The translations under genes and the position numbers were made by a program. The notes beneath the pieces are model-generated. The model was not told the DNA's origin. It worked only from the letters and a program-made list of their open reading frames with translations, and made no database searches. From Aquisalibacillus elongatus (GTDB lineage Bacteria > Bacillota > Bacilli > Bacillales > Alkalibacillaceae): a stretch of 64,000 nt of DNA. Shown here one piece after another: positions 7,593 to 15,689 of this stretch. Location: assembly GCF_003843875.1 (NCBI RefSeq), contig NZ_RKRF01000009.1, positions 244,270 through 308,269 of the forward strand, read 5' to 3'. Every line of letters starts with the position of its first letter. Position 1 is the first letter of the stretch.

Positions 7593-7994
7593 TTATAACA
7601 ACTCTTTTAAGTTATGATAAAACTTTTCCAATTCAGGTAAATATGTATGATCTATATCACCGACAAGCTCATTGGCCAGCTCATCATTATGAATATAAAA
7701 CGCAAGGTTTTTACGATTTTGGGCCTTAAACCAAATGCGTTCATCATGAATGATATCCAGTTGTGCCATCTCTTTAATAGTCTGCCGTGGCGTCTCGGCT
7801 GCAATCTCCTTCGCTTCTAAATAAGCATAATTCACTTTACCCGCATGCTCTAAGGCCATTTCAAAATAATGAATGTACCCTGCTATCTCAAGCTCATTTT
7901 CCAACAGATCATCACTGTATTCCTCTAATAATAAATAAATTTTCTCAAAGTTTTCAAAGAACTGTCTCCAACGAATCTCCTGACTGTTATCCAT
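7593..7994 (-). CDS. HI0074-like nucleotidyltransferase substrate-binding (HEPN-like) protein
   Basis: A 133-residue all-helical protein resembling the HI0074/HepT-like partner of minimal nucleotidyltransferases: WRQFFENFEKIYLLLEE, then HYFEMALEHAGKVNYAYLEAKEI, TPRQTIKEMAQLDIIHDERIW, and the RxxNLAFYIHNDELA segment that corresponds to the RN...H region of HEPN proteins. In known pairs a MNT nucleotidyltransferase lies next to it; none is seen here within several kb. It may therefore be a solo or diverged member. Arginine and histidine are 8 residues apart rather than the usual 5 to 7, so nuclease activity is doubtful. Confidence 0.65.
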   Translation of the reverse strand: MDNSQEIRWRQFFENFEKIYLLLEEYSDDLLENELEIAGYIHYFEMALEHAGKVNYAYLEAKEIAAETPRQTIKEMAQLDIIHDERIWFKAQNRKNLAFYIHNDELANELVGDIDHTYLPELEKFYHNLKELL

Positions 7995-8019
7995 TAAAAA
8001 AACTCCTTTAATTTTTGCG

Positions 8020-8310
8020 TTTATGCGCTATGTTTTGTCTTTTATGCGCTGGTTTTTCCAATTTATGCGCTTCGAATTTTGTCGAACGTAACAAAATCCA
8101 AAATTTATGCGACCTTTTTAAGTGGTTTATGCGGCCTTTTTGCCCAAAAGATAATCTCTACTGTACGATCATTTATAAAATTACAGAATCATCAATTTAT
8201 GCGCCGCATTTCACGGTTTATGCGCTACTTTTTCGAATTTATGCGCTTCGAATCTTGTCGAATGTAACAAAATCCAAAATTTATGCGACCTTTTCAGGCT
8301 GTTTATGCGG
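8020..8310 (+). repeat. 21-base-period intergenic array, TTTATGCG motif, with internal 176-base duplication
   Basis: TTTATGCG recurs at 8020, 8041, 8062, 8104, 8126, 8196, 8217, 8238, 8280 and 8302, i.e. at spacings of 21, 21, 42, 22, then 21, 21, 42, 22. The block from 8041 to about 8140 and that from 8217 to about 8316 are near copies with a constant offset of 176 bases. It fills the gap between two divergent genes. Short open frames across it are by-products of the motif and have no ribosome sites. Confidence 0.8.
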
Positions 8311-8434
8311 TGTTTATACATAAAAATAACATAGATTGACGTTCTATGTGAAAAAATGTTGCGTGTTCCAGATTCAAATTAATAAAAGGATTTGTCATAT
8401 TTTAGTGGAATTATAATAGTAAGAGGTGAAAAAG

Positions 8435-8896
8435 ATGAAAAAACGACATGAAATATTATTTAATCAACTTAATACATACCGTGAGGAACTTTTACTTAGT
8501 GTTAGTGATGTGACTGAGGAAGAAGCTGATATCATTCCTAAGCAGTTCAACAACAACATTCGCTGGAATTTGGGACACGTTTACATGGATCAATATATGT
8601 GGATTAAAGTTTTGACAAAAGATGAACTTTACCCCGAAGAGTTCAACCAATGGTTTGGTTTTGGGACAAGCGCTTCAAATTTTGATGAGCAGACACCGTC
8701 TTTTGAAGAGTTAAAGCAACTTCTAAACGGACAAATTCAGAAAATCAAGGATTTGTATGGAAATCGATTGGAAGAAGAATTCCCTCCAACTGAAATGGGG
8801 ATGTTCACGATTGAACAAGTACTCATCAGAACGATCTTTCACGAAGGTATGCATACCCAAGCGATAAATGATTTAAAAAAGTGTATTCGTAAATAA
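8435..8896 (+). CDS. DinB-family (DinB_2-like) metal-binding four-helix protein
   Basis: A 153-residue four-helix protein of the DinB/YfiT superfamily. The three metal-ligand histidines are visible: one in RWNLGHVYMDQ (about residue 47) and two in IFHEGMHTQ near the end. Bacillithiol transferases and many uncharacterised stress proteins share this fold. ATG 8435 is chosen since AAGAGGTG lies 6 bases before it; the upstream GTG is within that site. It is followed by an MFS gene 16 bases on, so the two were probably co-transcribed. The substrate is not known. Confidence 0.8.
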   Translation: MKKRHEILFNQLNTYREELLLSVSDVTEEEADIIPKQFNNNIRWNLGHVYMDQYMWIKVLTKDELYPEEFNQWFGFGTSASNFDEQTPSFEELKQLLNGQIQKIKDLYGNRLEEEFPPTEMGMFTIEQVLIRTIFHEGMHTQAINDLKKCIRK

Positions 8897-8912
8897 ATAG
8901 GGTGTGCAAAAA

Positions 8913-10133
8913 ATGGCCTCATTATTAAAAAATCGTTCCTTTACCTCTGTTTGGATGGGGAGCGGTGTCTCGGAACTGGGTGGACAGTTCGGAACGTTTT
9001 GTATGTCAATATTAGTATACCAGCTTACAGGATCCACATTAGCTTTAGGGAGCATGTGGATTTTATATTATTTAACATCATTAATTCTTCAGCTCATCAT
9101 TGGACCATTTATTGATCGGTGGAGTAGAAAATGGGTGATGGTATTAACTCAGTGGTCAAGAGGGCTTATTTTCATCTTGCCGGCATTGGCTTTAGCCATG
9201 GGCCAACTTGAAGTTTGGCATTTGTAAGTTGTTCAGTTTTTTATCGGCATTATCACCCCTCTTTATGTACCAGCAAACCAGGCAATTACACCAACCATTG
9301 TTCCAAAAGAACAATTACAAACTGCTAACGGTTATTTAGAGAGTACGATAAGAGTTATGACAGTAGTCGCGCCCATTGCAGCTGGGATCGTTGTCCAATA
9401 TCTAAGTACAGAAATAACGTTAGCCTTAGTTAGTATTCTGCTTATTTTAAGTGGGTTACTTATTTTACGGGTTGAAGAAAATCGGGGACCTAGAGACATT
9501 CGCAAACCTTGGATTCAGGAGTTTATAGAAGGTACTTCATACTTCTTCGGACAAAAAATCATATTATGGTTAAGCATTTTTATAGCCTTTGTACAATTTG
9601 GAGTAGGAGTCACAATTGTCATCACGATTCCTTATATTACAGAAGTCCTTTCAGGTAGTGAACTTCACTACGGGCTATTTTTAGCAGGTTTTCCATTAGG
9701 TTATGTAATCGGATCGGTTTTAATAAATTATATAAAATTAAATAGTCGACGACTGATGATGCTAGGGGCGCTTTTTATCGGGGGATTAACCTTCATTGCT
9801 CTAGGCTTTAACCAAAATGTTTGGTTTGCCATCTTTACTGAAAGCATAGGTGGTGTCATGATTGCGATTTTCAGCATCCATAACATAACACTCATACAGC
9901 AGGTCGTTCCGAATCAACTAATGGGTAAAATAACCTCGGTAAGAATGTTAATCGTTCGAACAGCCGTCTTAGTCGGACTTTTATTAGGTGGGTTATTAAG
10001 CGAATTGTACGGCATTCGCCCGATGTACTTCATGATTGGAACGATTATATGTTTAACTTCATTCATTGGTATATTATTGCCCTATTTTAGCTTTATTGAT
10101 GAAGAAATTGACGGTGAGCGGCTGGCATCTTAA
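8913..10133 (+). pseudogene. MFS transporter with in-frame stop codon
   Basis: One continuous frame of 407 codons codes for a DHA3-like major facilitator, except that codon 105 (9225-9227) is TAA. Reading through it gives an unbroken transporter: ...LEVWHL, stop, VVQFFIGIITPLYVPANQ..., with DRWSRKW between helices 2 and 3. In the paralogue at 10605-11846 the matching place reads VVWHLYML, so the stop most likely arose from a Tyr codon (TAT or TAC to TAA). ATG 8913 follows AGGGTG by 8 bases. The product would be truncated after three helices. A sequencing error or rare read-through is the alternative. Confidence 0.8.
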
Positions 10134-10137
10134 TATT

Positions 10138-10171
10138 AATACCCACCGAAAAAGTTCGATGGGTATTTTTT
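10138..10171 (+). terminator. rho-independent terminator after the broken MFS gene
   Basis: The stem AATACCCACCGAA/TTCGATGGGTATT (one G-U pair) followed by a T-run. It also faces the small convergent gene at 10196. Confidence 0.85.
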
Positions 10172-10195
10172 AGCACTAAAATAGGGCATTGCCTA

Positions 10196-10363
10196 CTAGT
10201 CTTCCTTCCCCTCTTTCCGATCAATCGTACCTTCATGATAACCGTCTGAGACCTGTTCATGCGTTTCCGCAAGACCTTGTTCGATTTGCGAATTCCCTTC
10301 ATAATCTGAAGGCTCATAATTTTTCTCAGCAACCTTATTTTCTTCTTGCTTCTTTTTCTTCAT
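10196..10363 (-). CDS. YozQ-like DUF4025 family small protein
   Basis: A 55-residue open frame read on the minus strand, with a near-perfect GGAGGTTAAGT ribosome site directly before its ATG. The sequence has NYEPSDYEG and QGLAETHEQVSDGYHEGTID, which I recognise as the DUF4025/YozQ signature of Bacillaceae. It is acidic, soluble and of unknown function. Longer frames overlapping it on either strand have no ribosome sites and are shadows. Confidence 0.8.
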   Translation of the reverse strand: MKKKKQEENKVAEKNYEPSDYEGNSQIEQGLAETHEQVSDGYHEGTIDRKEGKED

Positions 10364-10419
10364 ACTTAACCTCCATTCATACTTTTCCCTTAGTATGAAC
10401 AGAAATTAAAGGCCTACAC

Positions 10420-10542
10420 TTATGCTTTTTGATCGTCATTCTCCCAATAATAAATTTGAGGCAATCTATAATAAATCCAATATTCCTTTAACATTGAACC
10501 ACCAACGAATGAGACCATCTGCCAGTCGATTTCCCTAAGCAT
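10420..10542 (-). CDS. 40-residue small protein, possibly membrane-associated
   Basis: A short frame starting at ATG 10542, nine bases after AAGGAG. It codes for MLREIDWQMVSFVGGSM followed by KEYWIYYRLPQIYYWENDDQ, an aromatic-rich sequence with four Tyr and two Trp near the end. No family is recognised. The strong ribosome site and its place between YozQ and the MFS gene on the same strand support it; a second ATG at 10548 is too close to the site. Confidence 0.5.
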   Translation of the reverse strand: MLREIDWQMVSFVGGSMLKEYWIYYRLPQIYYWENDDQKA

Positions 10543-10604
10543 AGCCATCCTCTCCTTTATAAAAATTTATGTAGGAGGGAGTTTGTACTATTCTTGTTGT
10601 GAAA

Positions 10605-11846
10605 TCAACCTATTCGGTAAATTGGTGAACGCATGGCAAAGACCAGAATCATAACATAAATGATGGCTGATGCTAAAAAGATATAATGCACTTCTATGAA
10701 TTCTCCAAAAACACCAGCAATTAAAAAACCTAGTGGAGCAGCAGATTTCATAATCATTGAAGACGTTCCTGCCACTCTACCCAATAGATGGTTTGGCGTA
10801 GATTCTTGTCTAAACGTCAAATAATGAATATTAAAAAATGTCGTTTGAAATCCCAACAAAAACATGCCAAAAGCTAACCAATACCAATTCATTGATAAAA
10901 ACATAATCAATTGTCCGAAAAAGGCAAAATAAAAAGTCCAAACAAACAACTTACCTCTCGGTGCCCAATCTCGACTTTTTTTCGCAATAAAAGAAGCTAT
11001 AATGCCTCCAACTGCACTAGCTGAAAAAATAAAACCAAGCTCACCTGAATTAATTTTAAATGAATCTAAAGCGTAAAAGATCAACACAGCTCCGGCAAGT
11101 GAGGAGGCGAAGTTCGAAACTAATACCATCAAAGTTGCAATCCACAACTCAGCGGTTCCAACCAATTGATACCAGCCCTCCTTAATATCTAACCAGATGC
11201 CTTCTTTATTAAAATGACGTGTTTCCCGTTCTTCATGAGGAATTTTCACTAAACTTGTTAATAATAAAAGCACTAACATTCCTGCCAAAGTAATGTTTAA
11301 ACCAAATGAATGGTTCATATAAAGAAGAATAAATCCTGCAAAAGCTGGCCCTATAATACTTATAAACGTACTCATAAACGTTAAGGCCGAATTTGCTGTT
11401 GTCAGCTGACCTTTAGGCATGATCAAAGGCAAAATAGTATGGTATGCGTTACCAAACGCGTAACTACTTGAATAAAGTACAAACCCTAACATATACAAAT
11501 GCCAAACCACTAGTTGATCACTCATTAGTAAAACCACTATAGAAGCAATCATCAAAATTTGAACAGATAATGCTCCCATCATTAGTCGCTTTCGGTTCAG
11601 TCGATCCACAATTACTCCAATGATAATACCAAGCAGTATATTCGGAATAAACTGAATAGCTCGCATAGCGCTCATAGCAAAAGTCGACTGTGTGAGTTCA
11701 TATATAATAATCGGAATGGCCAACACAAACACTTGGAAGGTTAAGTTATTAATCGAACTGCCAGTCCATAAAAACAAAAAGCTTTTGTTTTTCCATATTG
11801 ATGGTTGGGGTTCTGCTTCTGTGCTCACTTTAACTACTTCGCTCAT
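10605..11846 (-). CDS. MFS transporter (DHA3-like drug efflux family)
   Basis: A 413-residue protein with about 12 membrane segments. The cytoplasmic loop motif DRLNRKRLMM lies between helices 2 and 3, as in macrolide/drug efflux (DHA3) transporters; the two halves are joined by a charged stretch near residues 195-210 (KIPHEERETRHFNKEG). It is a paralogue of the broken gene at 8913-10133 and of 20413-21630. It is transcribed away from the SgrR-type regulator at 11981 with about 135 bases between them, an arrangement that suggests the regulator controls it. The substrate is unknown. Confidence 0.85.
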   Translation of the reverse strand: MSEVVKVSTEAEPQPSIWKNKSFLFLWTGSSINNLTFQVFVLAIPIIIYELTQSTFAMSAMRAIQFIPNILLGIIIGVIVDRLNRKRLMMGALSVQILMIASIVVLLMSDQLVVWHLYMLGFVLYSSSYAFGNAYHTILPLIMPKGQLTTANSALTFMSTFISIIGPAFAGFILLYMNHSFGLNITLAGMLVLLLLTSLVKIPHEERETRHFNKEGIWLDIKEGWYQLVGTAELWIATLMVLVSNFASSLAGAVLIFYALDSFKINSGELGFIFSASAVGGIIASFIAKKSRDWAPRGKLFVWTFYFAFFGQLIMFLSMNWYWLAFGMFLLGFQTTFFNIHYLTFRQESTPNHLLGRVAGTSSMIMKSAAPLGFLIAGVFGEFIEVHYIFLASAIIYVMILVFAMRSPIYRIG

Positions 11847-11980
11847 CGTATCTCCCTCTTCTCTTTTCCAAAAAATTGTAGAATTTTTCTAAATTCTATG
11901 GTACAAAGAAAAAACAGGAATAAAAAGAACGTATTACCGAAAATTTTCACTTCACCTTTTTACTTATGGGGGAATAAAAG

Positions 11981-13762
11981 ATGATGAAATTAAAACAACA
12001 TTACTTCACCTTTTTTCAAAATTACGGAGCTGAACCAACGGAAGTTTACTTAGACCAATTAGCTAAGGCTCTTCAGTGTTCAACTCGACATACTAAATCA
12101 ATTATTAAGCAGATGCAGGCGGAAAACTGGATTCAATGGGATCCCAACCCTGGCCGAGGTAACGCATCAACTTTGACACTTTTAAAAAAGCCCACAGAAA
12201 TTGAAGAGCAACAAGTTCAAGAGTGGATTAAGCATGGCCAAATATCTAAAGCTCTTAAGTGGATGGAAAAACAAGAGACGTTAGAAGAATCATTCGTTAA
12301 TTGGTTGGAGAATCACTTTCAATGGACACCATCTACGAAACATAACGAAGGGTTGGACGTATTAAGCTACCCTTACTACTATCCACTTCATTCTCTCGTA
12401 CCTTGGGAAAGCACAACACGTCACGAAGGTCATATTATTGAGCATATATTTAATTGTTTAGTCAAGTTTGATCAAGAAACACAGACACTTGCTCCAGAAT
12501 TGGCTCACCACTGGGAGTCTAAAGACAATAGCCGCGTTTGGAGAATTTATTTACGAAAAAGGCTCTTTTTTCATAACGGAAAAGCCATTACATCATCTGA
12601 GATTCGTGATAATGTGCGAATTTGGAAAGAAAAACAACTAGCTGCTTGGAAACGCCAGATGATCGAACAAATTCAAGAGATCAATACGCCAACTTCAACA
12701 TTAATTGAATTTAAACTAGAACAACCCAATCCATTATTTATGCAGTTGTTTACCGGACACAAAGCCAGTATTATTCCTGTTTCGGACTACTTAGAAGAAC
12801 CAAATAAATTTCGCTATCATCCAATCGGAAGTGGTCCATATTTGATTAAAAGTCACAACCAAGGCCACTTAATCTTAGAAGCCTTTCAAAACTACTTTGG
12901 TTATAGACCGCTTTTAGATAAAGTTGAATTGTACAGCATTCCGAAAAAACCAATCTCACCTCAACGTCAAATTCATTATCGAATTGTGAATGAAGATACG
13001 TTAAATGTTAATAAGAAGGATTGGTTTCGACCACAACTTGGTGGAACCTTCATAGCTGTTAATCACCAAAAATCAGGGATTCACCAACACCCTGAGTTCA
13101 GAAAACATCTATCATATTTATTGGATCGACCAAAACTCTTCAAACATCATCCACACCATGATGTTTGGTTTCCTGATAGTATGTTTGACCCACAAGCTAG
13201 GCCCTTAAGACAGCATTCAAACTACGAAGCTGCCAAGAAGTGGTTTAAAGATCAAGGTTTTATAGGTAAAACTCTGACTTTAACATCGACTTGTCTTAAG
13301 CATGATGCATATTTTAAGTACGAACTCGAAGTTTTAAAAGAAGTTTTTGAAGAGGTTGGCATTAACCTTGAAACTAGAGTCGTCGATATTTTTGAACTTT
13401 CGAAAGAAGAAAATCTGAATCAAACGGACTTAGTCATAGCAGGATTCAGTTTAGGTGATAACCCATTAGTATCATTAATGAATGCATACACTTCTAACAC
13501 CAGCTTCATTTGTAATACGATCCCTGATGAAGCAAGAACACATCTTAATTCATTATTGGATACTGTATGGAAAAGTTCAGATACTCAATCTGCTTACCAA
13601 AACTTAAGAGAGATAGAGGAATTTTTACTTGATGAATACTTCACCATTTTCCTTTATCAAAGGAAAATTCATATTAGTGTAGAAGCAGATGAACGATTAC
13701 AAGGCATAGAAATTAACTTAAACAACAGATTGAGTTATCATAAGTTATGGTACAAATTTTAA
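11981..13762 (+). CDS. SgrR-type transcriptional regulator with solute-binding domain
   Basis: A 593-residue protein. Residues 1-110 form a DNA-binding SgrR_N-like winged helix (LAKALQCSTRHTKSIIKQMQ). The rest is a family-5 extracellular solute-binding (oligopeptide-binding) fold without signal peptide: HEGHIIEHIFNCLVKFD, LAPELAHHWESKDNSRVWRIYLRKRLFFHNG and HPIGSGPYLIK. The intracellular binding domain senses a small molecule, as SgrR senses phosphosugar stress in enterobacteria. It is divergent from an MFS exporter, its probable target. Two ATGs in tandem follow GGGGGA; either may be used. Confidence 0.85.
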   Translation: MMKLKQHYFTFFQNYGAEPTEVYLDQLAKALQCSTRHTKSIIKQMQAENWIQWDPNPGRGNASTLTLLKKPTEIEEQQVQEWIKHGQISKALKWMEKQETLEESFVNWLENHFQWTPSTKHNEGLDVLSYPYYYPLHSLVPWESTTRHEGHIIEHIFNCLVKFDQETQTLAPELAHHWESKDNSRVWRIYLRKRLFFHNGKAITSSEIRDNVRIWKEKQLAAWKRQMIEQIQEINTPTSTLIEFKLEQPNPLFMQLFTGHKASIIPVSDYLEEPNKFRYHPIGSGPYLIKSHNQGHLILEAFQNYFGYRPLLDKVELYSIPKKPISPQRQIHYRIVNEDTLNVNKKDWFRPQLGGTFIAVNHQKSGIHQHPEFRKHLSYLLDRPKLFKHHPHHDVWFPDSMFDPQARPLRQHSNYEAAKKWFKDQGFIGKTLTLTSTCLKHDAYFKYELEVLKEVFEEVGINLETRVVDIFELSKEENLNQTDLVIAGFSLGDNPLVSLMNAYTSNTSFICNTIPDEARTHLNSLLDTVWKSSDTQSAYQNLREIEEFLLDEYFTIFLYQRKIHISVEADERLQGIEINLNNRLSYHKLWYKF

Positions 13763-13766
13763 ATTA

Positions 13767-13857
13767 GAGAATAAATGCACTGAAATAGATAATAAAAGTC
13801 GGTAATTAGATAATAAAATCTAAATATGGATAATATATCGACAAAATAGATAATAAA
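13767..13857 (+). repeat. 20/21-base-period array, GATAATAAA motif
   Basis: The motif AGATAATAAA or a close form lies at 13767 (GAGAATAAA), 13788, 13809, 13829 and 13849, giving spacings of 21, 21, 20 and 20. It fills the 117-base gap between the regulator and the flavin-dependent monooxygenase. No terminator or obvious promoter other than AT-rich sequence is seen. Confidence 0.65.
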
Positions 13858-13879
13858 TCGTTAGGAAGGGATATTACAT

Positions 13880-14938
13880 ATGGAACAACACCGCATTGAC
13901 CCTAATAATGGTCTTGAATTTGGACTATACACGCTAGGCGATCACTTGCCTGAACCGCACACGGGAGAGCGAATTTCTGCTGAACAGCGGATTCATGAAA
14001 TCATCGAGCTCGCTCAGCTTGCTGAGCAGGCTGGGATTGACTTTTTTAGCGTCGGGGAAAGTCATCAGGATTTTTTCACGACGCAAGCTCACTCAGTGGT
14101 GTTGGCAGCGATTGCTCAAGCAACAGAGAAAATTAAAATTTCAAGCTCGTCTACCATCATCAGCACCCTGGATCCTGTGCGTGCATACGAAGATTTTGCA
14201 ACGCTTGACCTGATTTCCAAAGGCCGTGCTGAGATGGTAGCAGGACGTGCATCGCGTATCGGTAATTTTGAATTGCTTGGCTATAGCCTTAGGGATTACG
14301 AGGAATTATTTGAGGAAAAATTTGATCTGTTACTTCAAATCAATGAGAATGAAGTCGTTAATTGGGAAGGGCAATTCCGTGCTCCTCTTCGTAATGCGAG
14401 GGTGCTTCCAAGGCCTAAAAACGGATCGATCCCGATCTGGCGGGCGGTAGGTGGAAATCCATCTAGTGCCCGAAAAGCGGGTGCTGCTGGCGTGCCGATG
14501 TATTTAGCACACTTAGGAGGCCCAGCCACGGTCTTTAAACGCTCGATTGATACCTATCGTGATGCGCTTGAAAAAAGCGGCTACGATCCTAATGAATTCC
14601 CAGTATCAACTGCTGGATTTTTCTATACAGCTGAAACGACACAACAGGCGCAGCGCGAGATTTATCCTCACGTCAATGAGGGAATGAAACGCACGAACGG
14701 ACAAGGGTTCCCGAAACAACACTTCGCACAGGGCGCTGACCCGCGTGATGTGATGAATATCGGAAGCCCGCAAGAAGTCATTGAAAAAATACTGTATCAG
14801 CACGAATTGTTCGGTCACCAACGTTACATTGCGCAAATGGATTTTGGTGGCGTGACGTTTGATAAACTAAAACGCAATATCGAGACGATTGCTACGGAAG
14901 TTTTACCAGCCATCCGTAAGTACACGAAGAAAAATTAG
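13880..14938 (+). CDS. luciferase-like (LLM class) flavin-dependent monooxygenase
   Basis: A 352-residue bacterial-luciferase-family TIM barrel. Seen are LEFGLYTLGDHLPEPHTG, the GIDFFSVGESH strand-helix, ISSSSTIISTLDPVRAYEDFATLDLISKGRAEMVAGR and IPIWRAVGG, all typical of LLM enzymes that use reduced FMN and oxygen. GGAAGGG lies before the ATG. The FMN reductase that would supply FMNH2 follows 11 bases later, so the two form a two-component monooxygenase. The substrate is not evident; this family acts on alkanesulfonates, aldehydes and heterocycles. Confidence 0.88.
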   Translation: MEQHRIDPNNGLEFGLYTLGDHLPEPHTGERISAEQRIHEIIELAQLAEQAGIDFFSVGESHQDFFTTQAHSVVLAAIAQATEKIKISSSSTIISTLDPVRAYEDFATLDLISKGRAEMVAGRASRIGNFELLGYSLRDYEELFEEKFDLLLQINENEVVNWEGQFRAPLRNARVLPRPKNGSIPIWRAVGGNPSSARKAGAAGVPMYLAHLGGPATVFKRSIDTYRDALEKSGYDPNEFPVSTAGFFYTAETTQQAQREIYPHVNEGMKRTNGQGFPKQHFAQGADPRDVMNIGSPQEVIEKILYQHELFGHQRYIAQMDFGGVTFDKLKRNIETIATEVLPAIRKYTKKN

Positions 14939-14949
14939 GAGGTTAACTG

Positions 14950-15513
14950 ATGAAGATTGTTGCGATCTCCGGCTCTATCGTTGGCTCGAAAACACGAACA
15001 GCGATGGATTATACCGTCCAATCTATAACTAAACAATACCCTGATCATGAAGTTACATTAATTGATTTAGCCGATTACGACCTTCAATTCAGTGACGGCC
15101 GTAACTACCTCGAATACGAAGGTGATACAGGCTATGTTACCAAAACGATAATGGAAGCTGATGCAATCCTCATTGGAACGCCAATCTTTCAAGCATCGAT
15201 TCCTGCAACGTTGAAAAATATTTTTGACCTCCTGCCTGTGAATGCTCTCCGCGACAAAGTCGTAGGAATGCTCGCAACAGCAGGGTCACCAAAGCACTTT
15301 TTAATCTTAGAAAATCAACTTAAGCCTATTTTAGGATATATGAAAGCTCAAATTGTACAATCCTATGTATTTATTGAGGAAGAAGATTTCGAGCGAAAAG
15401 AAATTATTAACCATGATGTGCTATTCCGCATTGATCGGTTAGTGCAAGATACCGTCGTCTTAACCGAGACATATCAACGAATGCGTGAAGAAGAAGCGAA
15501 ATATGATTTTTAA
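14950..15513 (+). CDS. NADPH-dependent FMN reductase
   Basis: A 187-residue flavodoxin-fold reductase of the SsuE/NADPH_FMN_red type: MKIVAISGSIVGSKTRTAMDY at the phosphate-binding loop (ISGSxxxxSKTR), DAILIGTPIFQASIPATLKNIFDLLP at the flavin ring and GMLATAGSPKHF. It should reduce FMN for the adjacent LLM monooxygenase. The start follows AGGAGGTTAACTG. A terminator closes this two-gene operon. Confidence 0.88.
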   Translation: MKIVAISGSIVGSKTRTAMDYTVQSITKQYPDHEVTLIDLADYDLQFSDGRNYLEYEGDTGYVTKTIMEADAILIGTPIFQASIPATLKNIFDLLPVNALRDKVVGMLATAGSPKHFLILENQLKPILGYMKAQIVQSYVFIEEEDFERKEIINHDVLFRIDRLVQDTVVLTETYQRMREEEAKYDF

Positions 15514-15514
15514 C

Positions 15515-15554
15515 AGAACAGGTCAGGCTCTCTCATCGTTGCCTGGCCTGTTCT
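15515..15554 (+). terminator. terminator of the LLM monooxygenase operon
   Basis: A 14-bp stem AGAACAGGTCAGGC/GCCTGGCCTGTTCT (one G-U) with a 12-base loop; the T-run is weak, so efficiency is uncertain. Confidence 0.7.
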
Positions 15555-15689
15555 ATTCTGCCCCTCTTTTAAAAATTAGCGACGATTATACTATCAAATA
15601 ATATTTTTAATAGAAATCTTACAATCGTCCACCGTAAATCTCAAAAATTTCATATAATAGAATGTAAGATTTCTCTAAGGAGGGATTTA

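Noticed and set aside
8020..8310. CRISPR array
   Set aside because: Units are only about 8 conserved bases with 21-base period and no 25-40 base repeats or unique spacers; no cas genes nearby.
8015..8323. Coding frames over the periodic array (102 and 62 codons)
   Set aside because: They arise from the ATG in the repeated word, have no ribosome sites and code for low-complexity sequence.
8904..9227. Separate complete 107-residue transporter fragment gene
   Set aside because: The downstream sequence continues in the same frame after the TAA, so the two parts are one broken gene.
10093..10332. 79-codon minus-strand frame
   Set aside because: It overlaps a terminator and the well-supported DUF4025 frame, and lacks a ribosome site.
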